From: an uncultured Eubacteriales bacterium
GTDB taxonomy: Bacteria; Bacillota; Clostridia; Oscillospirales; Oscillospiraceae
Direction of reading: 5' to 3'
DNA: 42,933 bases
NCBI GenBank assembly: GCA_900545815.1
Contig: URAM01000017.1
Coordinates: forward strand, 1 to 42,933
Shown: one piece after another, positions 33,397 to 40,501 of the stretch
Position numbering within the stretch: position 1 is the first letter of the stretch
Layout: each line of letters starts with the position of its first letter
Translations under genes and position numbers: made by a program
The notes under the pieces: model-generated
What the model was told of the DNA's origin: nothing
Database searches by the model: none
Seen by the model: only the letters and a program-made list of their open reading frames with translations

Positions 33397-34614
33397 TTAC
33401 ACTTGACTGCAATAGGCGGAGATGAGCTCCTTGGGGAAATGCTCCTGCACAAACTGGCTGTAGGCCATCATGCATTGGGCGGAGGCCAAGGTGGTGGGCA
33501 GCTTCTGATACTGCTCCAGCACCTCATGGGATGCCGTTTGCAGGTTCACGTCTGCCGGTTCCGGCAGGGGCAGCTCCCATTCGATGCCGTGGAGACCGGC
33601 GTAGATGAGGGCGGCGAAGGCCAGGTAGGGGTTGGCGGTGGAGTCCGGCGAGCGCAGCTCCGCCCGACGATATTCTCCTTCTGCTGCCGGAATGCGGATG
33701 AGCTGGGAGCGGTTCTCCGACGACCAGGAGATGTAGCCGGGCGCCTTGTTGCCCCCCAGCCGGTCGTAGGAGTTGTGGCAGGGGTTTAAGAATAAGGTGA
33801 TGTCCGGAATTTTTTGCATAATACCGGCGATGACGTAGGGGATCACGTCCCGTCCGTCCTTGGATTTGACCGAGAAGTTGATGTGCATCCCGCTGCCCGG
33901 CTGGTCAGGCAGGGGCTTGGGGGAGAAGTCGGCGCACAGTCCGTTCCGGTCAGCCACGGTGCGGACAACGGCGCAGAAGGTAACGGCGTTGTCTGCGGCG
34001 GTCACCGGATCAGAGTAGCGGAAATCCACCTCATTCTGCCCGTGACCCTCCTCATGGTGGGAGCTTTCCGGCTGAATGCCCATCTGCTCCAGCATCAGGC
34101 AGACCTCCCGCCGGACGTTCTCGCCCTTGTCCGCCGGAGCGATGTCCATGTAACCGGCACGGTCGTAGGGTTCCTTGGTGGGGTTGCCGTGCTCATCGGT
34201 CTGGAACAGGTAGAACTCCATTTCGGAGCCGAAGGCGAAGGAGTAGCCCTTGGCCTCCGCCTCTGCCACCGCTTTTTTCAGGATCGCTCGGCTGTCCGAG
34301 GGGAGAGGGGTGCCGTCAGGGTAAGTCACCTGGCAGAACATCCGCACCACGCTGCCGATCTCCGGCCGCCAGGGGAGTGCCACCAGGGTGGTGGGATCCG
34401 GATGGAGGAACAGGTCGGAGCGCACCGCACCGCCGAAGCCGGCGATGGCGGAGGCATCGAAGGCGATGCCGGTGGAGAACGCCTTGGGCAGTTCACTGGG
34501 CAGGATGGCAATGTTCTTCTGTCGTCCAAAAATATCGCAGAAGGCCAGGCGGATGAACTTCACTTCCATCTCACTGACGTACTGCATCACTTCTTCAGCG
34601 GAATAATTTCTCAT
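33397..34614 (-). CDS. glnA: Glutamine synthetase type I, short form
   Basis: The enzyme makes glutamine from glutamate and ammonia. The 405-residue protein carries the catalytic beta-grasp and barrel motifs: GSEMEFYLF, SHHEEGHGQNEVDF, GSGMHINFS, NRSQLIRIPAAEG and AELRSPDSTANPYLAFAA. It is about 40 residues shorter than the Bacillus enzyme (444) and ends without the usual RTQV-x-PWE C-terminal tail. The loop normally DGSSIEGF is DASAIAGF here. It may be a divergent, differently regulated GS; activity is likely but not certain. The gene heads a probable operon with the ANTAR regulator and purF. AGAGG lies 6 bases before the ATG. Confidence 0.9.
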   Translation of the reverse strand: MRNYSAEEVMQYVSEMEVKFIRLAFCDIFGRQKNIAILPSELPKAFSTGIAFDASAIAGFGGAVRSDLFLHPDPTTLVALPWRPEIGSVVRMFCQVTYPDGTPLPSDSRAILKKAVAEAEAKGYSFAFGSEMEFYLFQTDEHGNPTKEPYDRAGYMDIAPADKGENVRREVCLMLEQMGIQPESSHHEEGHGQNEVDFRYSDPVTAADNAVTFCAVVRTVADRNGLCADFSPKPLPDQPGSGMHINFSVKSKDGRDVIPYVIAGIMQKIPDITLFLNPCHNSYDRLGGNKAPGYISWSSENRSQLIRIPAAEGEYRRAELRSPDSTANPYLAFAALIYAGLHGIEWELPLPEPADVNLQTASHEVLEQYQKLPTTLASAQCMMAYSQFVQEHFPKELISAYCSQV

Positions 34615-34643
34615 ATCATGCCTCTTTCACGCAGTTTGGTTGG

Positions 34644-34705
34644 AAAAAGAGAAGACGTCCGCAGGGAAAAAAGGGCGCACTTCTCCTGTAGGAACGTCTC
34701 TGTTC
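34644..34705 (-). promoter_or_regulatory. glnA leader: ANTAR-type hexaloop hairpin overlapping a terminator-like stem
   Basis: On the minus strand GAAC-AGAGAC-GUUC (34705-34692) forms a 4-bp stem with a hexaloop having A1 and G4, the ANTAR recognition pattern. The loop and right arm overlap the left arm (AGACGUUC, 34699-34692) of a longer stem with GGACGUCU (34660-34653), followed within a few bases by UUUUU (34648-34644). The two structures exclude each other, as in ANTAR antitermination. Only one hexaloop was found, whereas known targets usually have two. Confidence 0.5.
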
Positions 34706-34714
34706 ATGTAAAAT

Positions 34715-34743
34715 ATCATACGCTACCGACAGGATTTTGTCAA
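34715..34743 (-). promoter_or_regulatory. glnA promoter
   Basis: On the minus strand TTGACA (34743-34738), a 17-base spacer and TATGAT (34720-34715); close to consensus. The RNA should start near 34708. Confidence 0.85.
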
Positions 34744-34846
34744 TGAAATGGGGGCAGGAAGCGGGATTTCGGCGTTTTGTACCAGGAAAAAAGTGACGAA
34801 AAGAGGAAAGATGTCGGTTTGACAGGGGATTTTGCCCCTCTGTGAT

Positions 34847-34901
34847 TTTACACGCTTTTTACACAATGCCGCTTTTCCATTTTACATTCCATCCGTATCA
34901 T
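34847..34901 (+). promoter_or_regulatory. Pho-box-like promoter region of the pst operon
   Basis: TTTACA repeats occur at 34847-34852 and 34858-34863 (11-bp period), with a third at 34881-34886, ahead of a TATCAT -10 element (34896-34901). This matches the PhoP/PhoB box pattern TT(A/C/T)ACA spaced by 5 bases. A hairpin, GGGG-6-CCCC, lies just upstream within 34825-34840. No phoPR genes are in the window. Confidence 0.65.
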
Positions 34902-34966
34902 AGGCGATGTTGAAGGAAAACAACACAAGGAAAACAAAAGCTACTTTGAAAAGGAGATTCTACAAA

Positions 34967-35842
34967 ATGAAGAAAAGACTTAGCTTGGTATTTGCCGCCC
35001 TTATGGCTCTGTCCATGATCGCTGGCTGCGGCGCAAGCAACAGCAAGGATGCTGCCAAGGACACCAGCGCTGCCCCCGCCACCTCCGCCCAGACCTCTGC
35101 CGATGCGGCAGCAGGCACCGTCTCCACCGACGGCTCCACCTCTATGGAAAAGGTCATCGGCGCCCTGGGCGAATCCTTCATGCAGAACAACAAGGGTGTC
35201 ACCTTCACCTACAACCCCACCGGCTCCGGCTCCGGCATCACTGCCGTCTCCGAAGGTCGCTGTGACATCGGCCTGTCCAGCAGAAGCCTGAAGGACGAGG
35301 AAAAGAAGTCCGGCCTGAAGGAAACTACTCTGGCACTGGACGGCATCGCCATCATCGTCAACCCCCAGAACAAGGTGGAAGACCTGGACATTGAGACCAT
35401 CGGCAAGATCTACACCGGTGAGATCAAGAACTGGAAGGAAGTCGGCGGCGACGATGCAGAGATCGTCCTGATCGGCCGTGAAGCTGGCAGCGGCACCCGC
35501 GATGGTTTTGAATCCATCACCAAGACCGAAGACAAGTGCAAGTATGGTCAGGAACTGACCTCCACCGGTGACGTCATCACCACCGTCAGCCAGAACCCCA
35601 ACGCCATCGGCTATGCTTCTCTGGCAGCCGTGAAGGACAACGTCAAGGCTCTGTCCGTAGGCAAAGTAAAGCCCACCGAGGAGACGGTCAAGGACGGCAG
35701 CTATGTGGTACAGCGCCCCTTCGTCCTGGTCACCAAGGAAGGCAAGGCTCTGTCCGACACTGCGCAGAAGTTCTTCGACTATGTCACCTCCGCTGACGCC
35801 TCCCAGATCATCTCTGACGCTGGTGCAGTGCCCGTCAAGTGA
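34967..35842 (+). CDS. pstS: Phosphate-binding lipoprotein PstS
   Basis: The 291-residue lipoprotein has its signal ending in IAGC (Cys at about 24) and an Ala/Thr linker. Phosphate-contact motifs are DGSTSMEKVI, GSGSGITAVSEGRCDIGLSSR and GREAGSGTRDGFES. It captures phosphate outside the membrane for PstCA. The ATG at 34967 was chosen because AAAAGGAG lies before it and the signal peptide starts there; the frame stays open upstream. It is followed by a hairpin-rich gap of 570 bases before pstC, which would let it be expressed far above the other pst genes. Confidence 0.95.
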   Translation: MKKRLSLVFAALMALSMIAGCGASNSKDAAKDTSAAPATSAQTSADAAAGTVSTDGSTSMEKVIGALGESFMQNNKGVTFTYNPTGSGSGITAVSEGRCDIGLSSRSLKDEEKKSGLKETTLALDGIAIIVNPQNKVEDLDIETIGKIYTGEIKNWKEVGGDDAEIVLIGREAGSGTRDGFESITKTEDKCKYGQELTSTGDVITTVSQNPNAIGYASLAAVKDNVKALSVGKVKPTEETVKDGSYVVQRPFVLVTKEGKALSDTAQKFFDYVTSADASQIISDAGAVPVK

Positions 35843-35910
35843 TCAGAACCCAGCAACTGCAACATAAAACAATCCTGCCAGGCATTTCGCCTACAGCGAG
35901 CAAATCCAAA

Positions 35911-35934
35911 AGGCGGCTGGCAATCCAGCCGCCT
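35911..35934 (+). repeat. Palindromic repeat, copy 1
   Basis: AGGCGGCTGG-CAAT-CCAGCCGCCT, a perfect 10-bp hairpin. The 24 bases match copy 2 at 22 positions. Confidence 0.7.
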
Positions 35935-36117
35935 GAGGGTGTCGATAAAGTCGACACCCTCTCTCAAAAATGCAAGCATTTTTTCGACTCTTGCAGCCTG
36001 GTGCATGCACTCACTGCGTCGGTAGGTTCCCCACCTGTAGAACAGGCGGGGCCTACGCTAAAAACTTGCCACTGGCAAGTTTTCTGAACGCTGCGGCACT
36101 TACCCGTCTGAGATGAG

Positions 36118-36148
36118 AAAAAACTGACGTACACGCCGCCAGTTTTTT
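36118..36148 (+). terminator. Terminator inside the pstS-pstC gap
   Basis: AAAAAACTG (36118-36126) pairs with CAGTTTTTT (36140-36148) across a 13-base loop. The structure has a T-run on both strands. Confidence 0.65.
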
Positions 36149-36240
36149 CCGATTCGATTTCTTTCCGTCCTCAAGAGGGCGGAACTCTGCGAGGCTCCTG
36201 TATCAGTCAACAAAAACAAACTGTTTTTTTTGACAGTCTG

Positions 36241-36268
36241 AGGCGGCTGGCAACCCAGCTGCCTTTTT
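36241..36268 (+). terminator. Palindromic repeat copy 2, with T-run (terminator-like)
   Basis: AGGCGGCTGG-CAAC-CCAGCTGCCT, a 10-bp stem with one G-U, followed by TTTT. It repeats 35911-35934 and lies 144 bases before pstC. Confidence 0.7.
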
Positions 36269-36412
36269 AGGAACCCCATAAAATTTCACTTGCTGGGCGG
36301 AAGTGAATTCCGCCTGTGACCAAGGGTTTGCCAGGGGCAAACCCCTTGAGACGCCGGACAGCCGGCGAAATAGAATGTGTGTATTGTGTGTATTTAGGAC
36401 GAGGGAATCGTT

Positions 36413-37282
36413 ATGAAAAATAAGAAACAACTCTTTGAGAACATCGTCCATGGCATCTTCTTGATCTTAGGTCTCATCGCCGTGGCCTGTGTTCTCATGA
36501 TTACCATATACCTGGTCATCTCCGGCATTCCGGCCATTCGGGAGATCGGCTTGGTGCCCTTCCTCTTTGGCACTACCTGGGCGTCCACCGCAGCAGAGCC
36601 CTCCTACGGCATCCTGCCCTTCATCCTGACCAGCGTCTACGGCACCGCCGGCGCCATCGTCATCGGCGTGCCCATCGGCTTCCTCACCGCCGTGTATCTG
36701 GCCAAGATTGCGCCCCCTAAGGTGAAAGCCGTCTTGGAAGCCGCCGTCAGCCTCCTGGCCGGCATCCCCTCCGTGGTCTACGGCCTGGTGGGTATGCTCA
36801 TCCTGGTGCCTGGCATCCGGCTGATCTTCCACATCCCCGATGGGGCAAGTCTGCTGGCCGCTATCATCGTGCTGGCCATTATGATCCTGCCCTCTATCAT
36901 CAAGGTGTCTGTCACCGCCCTGGAGGCGGTTCCCCAGGAGTATGAAGATGCATCCTTGGCTCTGGGCGCCACTCCCATTGAGACGTATTTTAGAGTCTCC
37001 GTCCCCGCTGCCAAGAGCGGCATCGCCGCGGCAGTGGTGCTGGGCGTAGGCCGTGCCATTGGCGAAGCCATGGCAGTCATGATGGTCTCCGGCAACGTGC
37101 CCAATATGCCGGGCATCTTCACCAGCGTCCGGTTCCTGACCACTGCCGTGGCCAGCGAGATGTCCTACTCCGCCGGACTCCAGCGGCAGGCGCTGTTCTC
37201 CATCGCCCTGGTGCTCTTTCTGTTCATCATGCTCATCAACGCCACACTGAACTTCTTCTTGAAGCGGGATAAGGAGGGTTGA
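36413..37282 (+). CDS. pstC: Phosphate ABC transporter permease PstC
   Basis: The 289-residue inner-membrane protein has about six hydrophobic segments and the binding-protein-dependent permease loop with EAVPQEYEDASLALGATPIET, ending in GRAIGEAMAVMMVSGN. Together with PstA it forms the phosphate channel driven by PstB. A GACGAGGG site precedes the ATG. A 570-base structured gap separates it from pstS; pstA follows after three bases. Confidence 0.95.
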   Translation: MKNKKQLFENIVHGIFLILGLIAVACVLMITIYLVISGIPAIREIGLVPFLFGTTWASTAAEPSYGILPFILTSVYGTAGAIVIGVPIGFLTAVYLAKIAPPKVKAVLEAAVSLLAGIPSVVYGLVGMLILVPGIRLIFHIPDGASLLAAIIVLAIMILPSIIKVSVTALEAVPQEYEDASLALGATPIETYFRVSVPAAKSGIAAAVVLGVGRAIGEAMAVMMVSGNVPNMPGIFTSVRFLTTAVASEMSYSAGLQRQALFSIALVLFLFIMLINATLNFFLKRDKEG

Positions 37283-37285
37283 GCC

Positions 37286-38149
37286 ATGAAAACCAAACAC
37301 ATTTCCCCCAAGCGCAAGGCGTACATCGCCCTCATGCGCACACTCATGGCCATTGCCGCCATCCTGACTGGTGCGTTGGTGCTCTTTCTCATCGTCTATG
37401 TGCTGGCCAAGGGCATCCCCAACATCTCTTGGGAGCTGCTCTCCACCTCTCCCAGCTACCTGTCCGCCAAGATCGGCATCCTGCCGGACATCCTGAACAC
37501 CATCTACATCGTCATCGCCACCTTGGTCATCGTCCTGCCCGTGGGCGTGGGCGCTGCCATCTACCTGACCGAGTACGCCTCCGGCAAAAAGGTGGTCGCC
37601 ATCATCGAGTATGCCGCCGAGACCCTCTCCGGCATTCCCTCCATCATCTATGGCCTGGTGGGTATGCTGTTCTTCTGCCAGTTCCTAGATATGCAGACCT
37701 CTCTGTTGGCCGGTGCCCTGACCCTGGTCATGATGAACCTGCCTACCATTATGCGCACCACCCAGGAGAGCCTCAAGACCGTTCCCCAGAGCTATCGGGA
37801 AGGCGCCTTCGGCCTGGGCGCAGGCAAGTGGCGGGTCATCCGCACGGTGGTGCTGCCTGGCTGTGTGGACGGTGTCATCACCGGCTGCATCCTGGCCGTG
37901 GGCCGTATCCTGGGCGAGTCCGCCGCTCTGCTGTTCACCGCTGGCTTTGCCCACGCCCTGAACGGCTTCTGGGAAGGACTGAACAGCGCAGGTGCAACCC
38001 TCACCGTGGCACTGTATGTGTACGCCAAGGAACAGGGTGAGTTCGGCGTGGCTTTCGCCATCGCCGCCATCCTGATGGTGCTGACCCTGGTCATCAACTT
38101 GGCAGCCACCTTGGTAGAGAGACATTTCAGGAGGAAGAAAGAACTATGA
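37286..38149 (+). CDS. pstA: Phosphate ABC transporter permease PstA
   Basis: The 287-residue inner-membrane partner of PstC has about six hydrophobic segments. The coupling-helix loop is ESLKTVPQSYREGAFGLGAGKW, and GRILGESAALLFTAG follows. The ATG is preceded by AGGAGGG. Its stop overlaps the pstB ATG by four bases, so these subunits are translationally coupled. Confidence 0.95.
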   Translation: MKTKHISPKRKAYIALMRTLMAIAAILTGALVLFLIVYVLAKGIPNISWELLSTSPSYLSAKIGILPDILNTIYIVIATLVIVLPVGVGAAIYLTEYASGKKVVAIIEYAAETLSGIPSIIYGLVGMLFFCQFLDMQTSLLAGALTLVMMNLPTIMRTTQESLKTVPQSYREGAFGLGAGKWRVIRTVVLPGCVDGVITGCILAVGRILGESAALLFTAGFAHALNGFWEGLNSAGATLTVALYVYAKEQGEFGVAFAIAAILMVLTLVINLAATLVERHFRRKKEL

Positions 38150-38901
38150 GCGAGATTATCACCGTAAAAGATCTGTGTCTGTGGTACGGAAGCCACAAGG
38201 CATTGAAGGATATCAACATCAACATCCCCGACCAGAGCATCACCGCCCTCATCGGCCCCTCCGGCTGCGGCAAATCCACCTTCCTCAAAACTCTGAACCG
38301 GATGAACGACCTGATCCCCGACGTGAAGATCACTGGCGACGTCCGCTACCAGGGCAAGGATATCTTCGGGGCAGACGTGGACGTGAGCCAGCTCCGCCGA
38401 GAGATCGGCATGGTCTTCCAAAAGCCCAACCCCTTCCCCATGAGCATCTATGACAACATCGCCTACGGCCCCCGTACTCATGGCATCAAAGGTAAGGCAC
38501 AGCTGGACGAAATCGTGGAACGCTCCCTGCGGGATGCGGCCATTTGGGACGAGGTCAAGGATCGTCTGAAAAAGAACGCCCTGGGGCTCTCCGGCGGTCA
38601 GCAGCAGCGACTGTGCATCGCCCGTGCCCTGGCGGTGGAACCCAACGTCCTGCTCATGGACGAACCCACCAGCGCCCTGGACCCCATCTCCACCTCCAAA
38701 ATCGAGGAGCTGGCCATGGAGCTGAAGGAGAAGTACACCATCGTCATCGTCACCCACAATATGCAACAGGCCGTCCGTATCTCGGACAACACCGCCTTCT
38801 TCCTGCTGGGTGAGCTGGTGGAGTACGACAACACCGAAAAGCTGTTCTCCACGCCGGAGGATCAGCGCACCGAAGATTACATCACCGGGAGGTTTGGTTA
38901 A
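38146..38901 (+). CDS. pstB: Phosphate ABC transporter ATPase PstB
   Basis: The 251-residue cytoplasmic ATPase has Walker A GPSGCGKST (about residues 37-45), the Q-loop region MVFQKPNPFPMSIYDN, the LSGGQQQR signature (about 148-155), Walker B LLMDEPTSALD and the switch His in VTHNM. These are typical of PstB. It powers phosphate uptake. Only two bases separate it from phoU. Confidence 0.97.
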   Translation: MSEIITVKDLCLWYGSHKALKDININIPDQSITALIGPSGCGKSTFLKTLNRMNDLIPDVKITGDVRYQGKDIFGADVDVSQLRREIGMVFQKPNPFPMSIYDNIAYGPRTHGIKGKAQLDEIVERSLRDAAIWDEVKDRLKKNALGLSGGQQQRLCIARALAVEPNVLLMDEPTSALDPISTSKIEELAMELKEKYTIVIVTHNMQQAVRISDNTAFFLLGELVEYDNTEKLFSTPEDQRTEDYITGRFG

Positions 38902-38903
38902 CT

Positions 38904-39566
38904 ATGAGAAGTCGGTTTGATGAACAGTTGGCACTGCTCAATCAGCAGCTCATCGAGATGGGCGCCCTGTGCGAGGAGGGCATTGAGATGGCCTCCCGAG
39001 CTTTGACCGAAGGGGACAAAGAGCTTGCCAAGCAGGTGGCGCCCCTGGATTCGGAGATCGATCAGAAGGAGCGCAACATCGAGTCCCTTTGCCTGCGGCT
39101 GCTCCTCCAGCAGCAGCCGGTGGCCACCGACCTGCGAAAGATCTCCTCCGCCTTGAAGATGATCACCGATATGGAACGCATTGGCGACCAGGCGGAGGAC
39201 ATCGCCGAGATCGTCCAGTTCCTGGACGAACCGGTCAAGGAAGAAGCCCTCATTCACAAGGACGGCCAGCTCCGTGAGATGGCCAAGGCCACCATCCGCA
39301 TGGTCACCGAGAGCATTCACGCTTATGTCAAGCATGACATCAAGGTGGCAGAGCAGGTGCTCAAGGAGGACGACATCGTAGACGAATATTTCGCTCAGGT
39401 GAAGCGGCAGCTGATCCAAAAGATTGCCGCCAATCCGGCGGAAGGGGAGTACGCCCTGGACTTGCTGATGATCGCCAAGTACTTTGAGCGCATTGGCGAC
39501 CACGCCGAGAATATTGCCGAGTGGGTCATCTTCATGGTCACCGGCGAGCATAAAGAGGGCACCTGA
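38904..39566 (+). CDS. phoU: Phosphate-signalling protein PhoU
   Basis: The 220-residue all-helical protein has two PhoU repeats. Each carries a metal-binding signature: KMITDMERIGDQAEDI in the first half and KYFERIGDHAENIAEW in the second. PhoU links the Pst transporter to the Pho sensor kinase and limits uptake when phosphate is plentiful. It ends the pst operon ahead of a strong terminator. The cognate sensor/regulator genes are not in the window. Confidence 0.96.
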   Translation: MRSRFDEQLALLNQQLIEMGALCEEGIEMASRALTEGDKELAKQVAPLDSEIDQKERNIESLCLRLLLQQQPVATDLRKISSALKMITDMERIGDQAEDIAEIVQFLDEPVKEEALIHKDGQLREMAKATIRMVTESIHAYVKHDIKVAEQVLKEDDIVDEYFAQVKRQLIQKIAANPAEGEYALDLLMIAKYFERIGDHAENIAEWVIFMVTGEHKEGT

Positions 39567-39576
39567 TGCCTGGGAA

Positions 39577-39609
39577 CGTCCCGTCACCGAGGGTGGCGGG
39601 ACGCTTTTT
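39577..39609 (+). terminator. Intrinsic terminator of the pst operon
   Basis: CGTCCCGTCACC (39577-39588) and GGTGGCGGGACG (39592-39603) form a 12-bp stem (one G-U) around GAG, followed by C and TTTTT. Confidence 0.92.
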
Positions 39610-39636
39610 GCGTTTTCGGAGGATGTGCGAAAAGCG

Positions 39637-39665
39637 TTGTCAATCCCTGGCTTTCATGCTATGAT
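39637..39665 (+). promoter_or_regulatory. Promoter of the PTS operon
   Basis: TTGTCA (39637-39642), a 17-base spacer and TATGAT (39660-39665), about 70 bases before the first ATG. Confidence 0.75.
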
Positions 39666-39734
39666 GGTAGACGTGAAAGAAACGCCGCCGACCGATTTCC
39701 GGCAGGCGGCGAATGAGGGAAAGGGGTAACAGAC

Positions 39735-40187
39735 ATGAAAATCAGAGCGCTTCTTCCGCCGGAGGCCATCATCGTCCGAGCGGATGTGCAGACCAAGGAG
39801 GCGGCCATCGACCTGCTGGCAGAGCTGCACGATCAGGTGGGGCACCTGTCGGACAAGGAGGCATACGAGCGGGATGTCTGGAAACGGGAAGGGGAGTGCG
39901 TCACTGCCATCGGCATGGGCATGGCCGTGCCCCACGCCAAGAGCGACGCCGTCAAACAGGCGGGTCTTGCCGCCATCACCGTCCCAGACGGCATTGACTG
40001 CCGCGCCCTGGACGGGCAGCCCACCCGCCTGCTGTTCATGATCGCTGCCCCAGACGACGGCGACCTGCATTTGCAGATCCTGTCCAGCCTGATGACCCTT
40101 CTCGTGGAGGAGGAGCGCCGGGAACGGCTGGTGCAGGCGGCTACGCCAGAGGCATTTCTGGCGGAGCTGGAAGCAGCGGAAGCGTAA
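39735..40187 (+). CDS. PTS EIIA domain protein, fructose/nitrogen type
   Basis: The 150-residue cytoplasmic protein belongs to the PTS_EIIA_2 family. The phosphorylation site is His67 in GMGMAVPHAKS. It stands alone, without EIIB or EIIC domains, and is followed by HPr and EI genes. It may accept phosphate from HPr and either serve a permease encoded elsewhere or act as a regulatory phosphoprotein like EIIA-Ntr. The sequence does not decide between these. The ribosome site is AAAGGGG. Confidence 0.88.
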   Translation: MKIRALLPPEAIIVRADVQTKEAAIDLLAELHDQVGHLSDKEAYERDVWKREGECVTAIGMGMAVPHAKSDAVKQAGLAAITVPDGIDCRALDGQPTRLLFMIAAPDDGDLHLQILSSLMTLLVEEERRERLVQAATPEAFLAELEAAEA

Positions 40188-40214
40188 CTTTGCAGAGAAA
40201 GAGGGAGCAGTTAA

Positions 40215-40481
40215 ATGGTATCCAGACAGATTACGATCGTCAATCGGGACGGTTTTCATATGAGAGCGGCAGGAGACTTCGCCAAGGCCATGGCGGCCTT
40301 CCAAAGTGAAGTGACCGTCTCCTCTGCCAACAAAAGTGTCAACGGCAAAAGCATCATGCACCTCATTGCCTCCGGCTTCCAGAAGGGTACTGAGCTGAAT
40401 ATCCAGTGTGAAGGCCCAGATGAGGAAGCCCAGCTGGACAGCGCCTGCGCAATGATCGCCTCCGGCTTTGGCGAAGCGTGA
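40215..40481 (+). CDS. ptsH: Phosphocarrier protein HPr
   Basis: The 88-residue protein has the active-site His15 in GFHMRAAG, with Arg17 conserved but Pro18 replaced by Ala, and the regulatory Ser46 in GKSIMHL. It should carry phosphate from EI to EIIA proteins and could be phosphorylated on Ser46 by HPr kinase, the basis of carbon catabolite control in Firmicutes. It lies between the EIIA gene (27 bases) and ptsI (20 bases). Confidence 0.92.
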   Translation: MVSRQITIVNRDGFHMRAAGDFAKAMAAFQSEVTVSSANKSVNGKSIMHLIASGFQKGTELNIQCEGPDEEAQLDSACAMIASGFGEA

Positions 40482-40501
40482 ACGGGAAGGAAGTGGGTAC
40501 G

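Larger units (their letters stand above)
35843..36412 (+). repeat. Hairpin-dense 570-base intergenic region between pstS and pstC
   Basis: No gene is credible here. At least nine stem-loops are packed together: 35911-35934, 35935-35961 (11-bp stem), 35966-35984 (T-run), 36022-36056, 36061-36083, 36118-36148 (T-run), about 36167-36184, 36241-36268 (T-run) and about 36321-36367. Two of them are near-copies of each other. The pattern suggests stacked small repeat elements plus terminators; transcription into pstC must pass at least three terminator-like structures. Confidence 0.6.

Noticed and set aside
34825..34840. GGGG-ATTTTG-CCCC hairpin as the missing second ANTAR hexaloop of glnA
   Set aside because: The loop lacks the required A1/G4 pair on either strand, and it lies upstream of the predicted glnA start of transcription.
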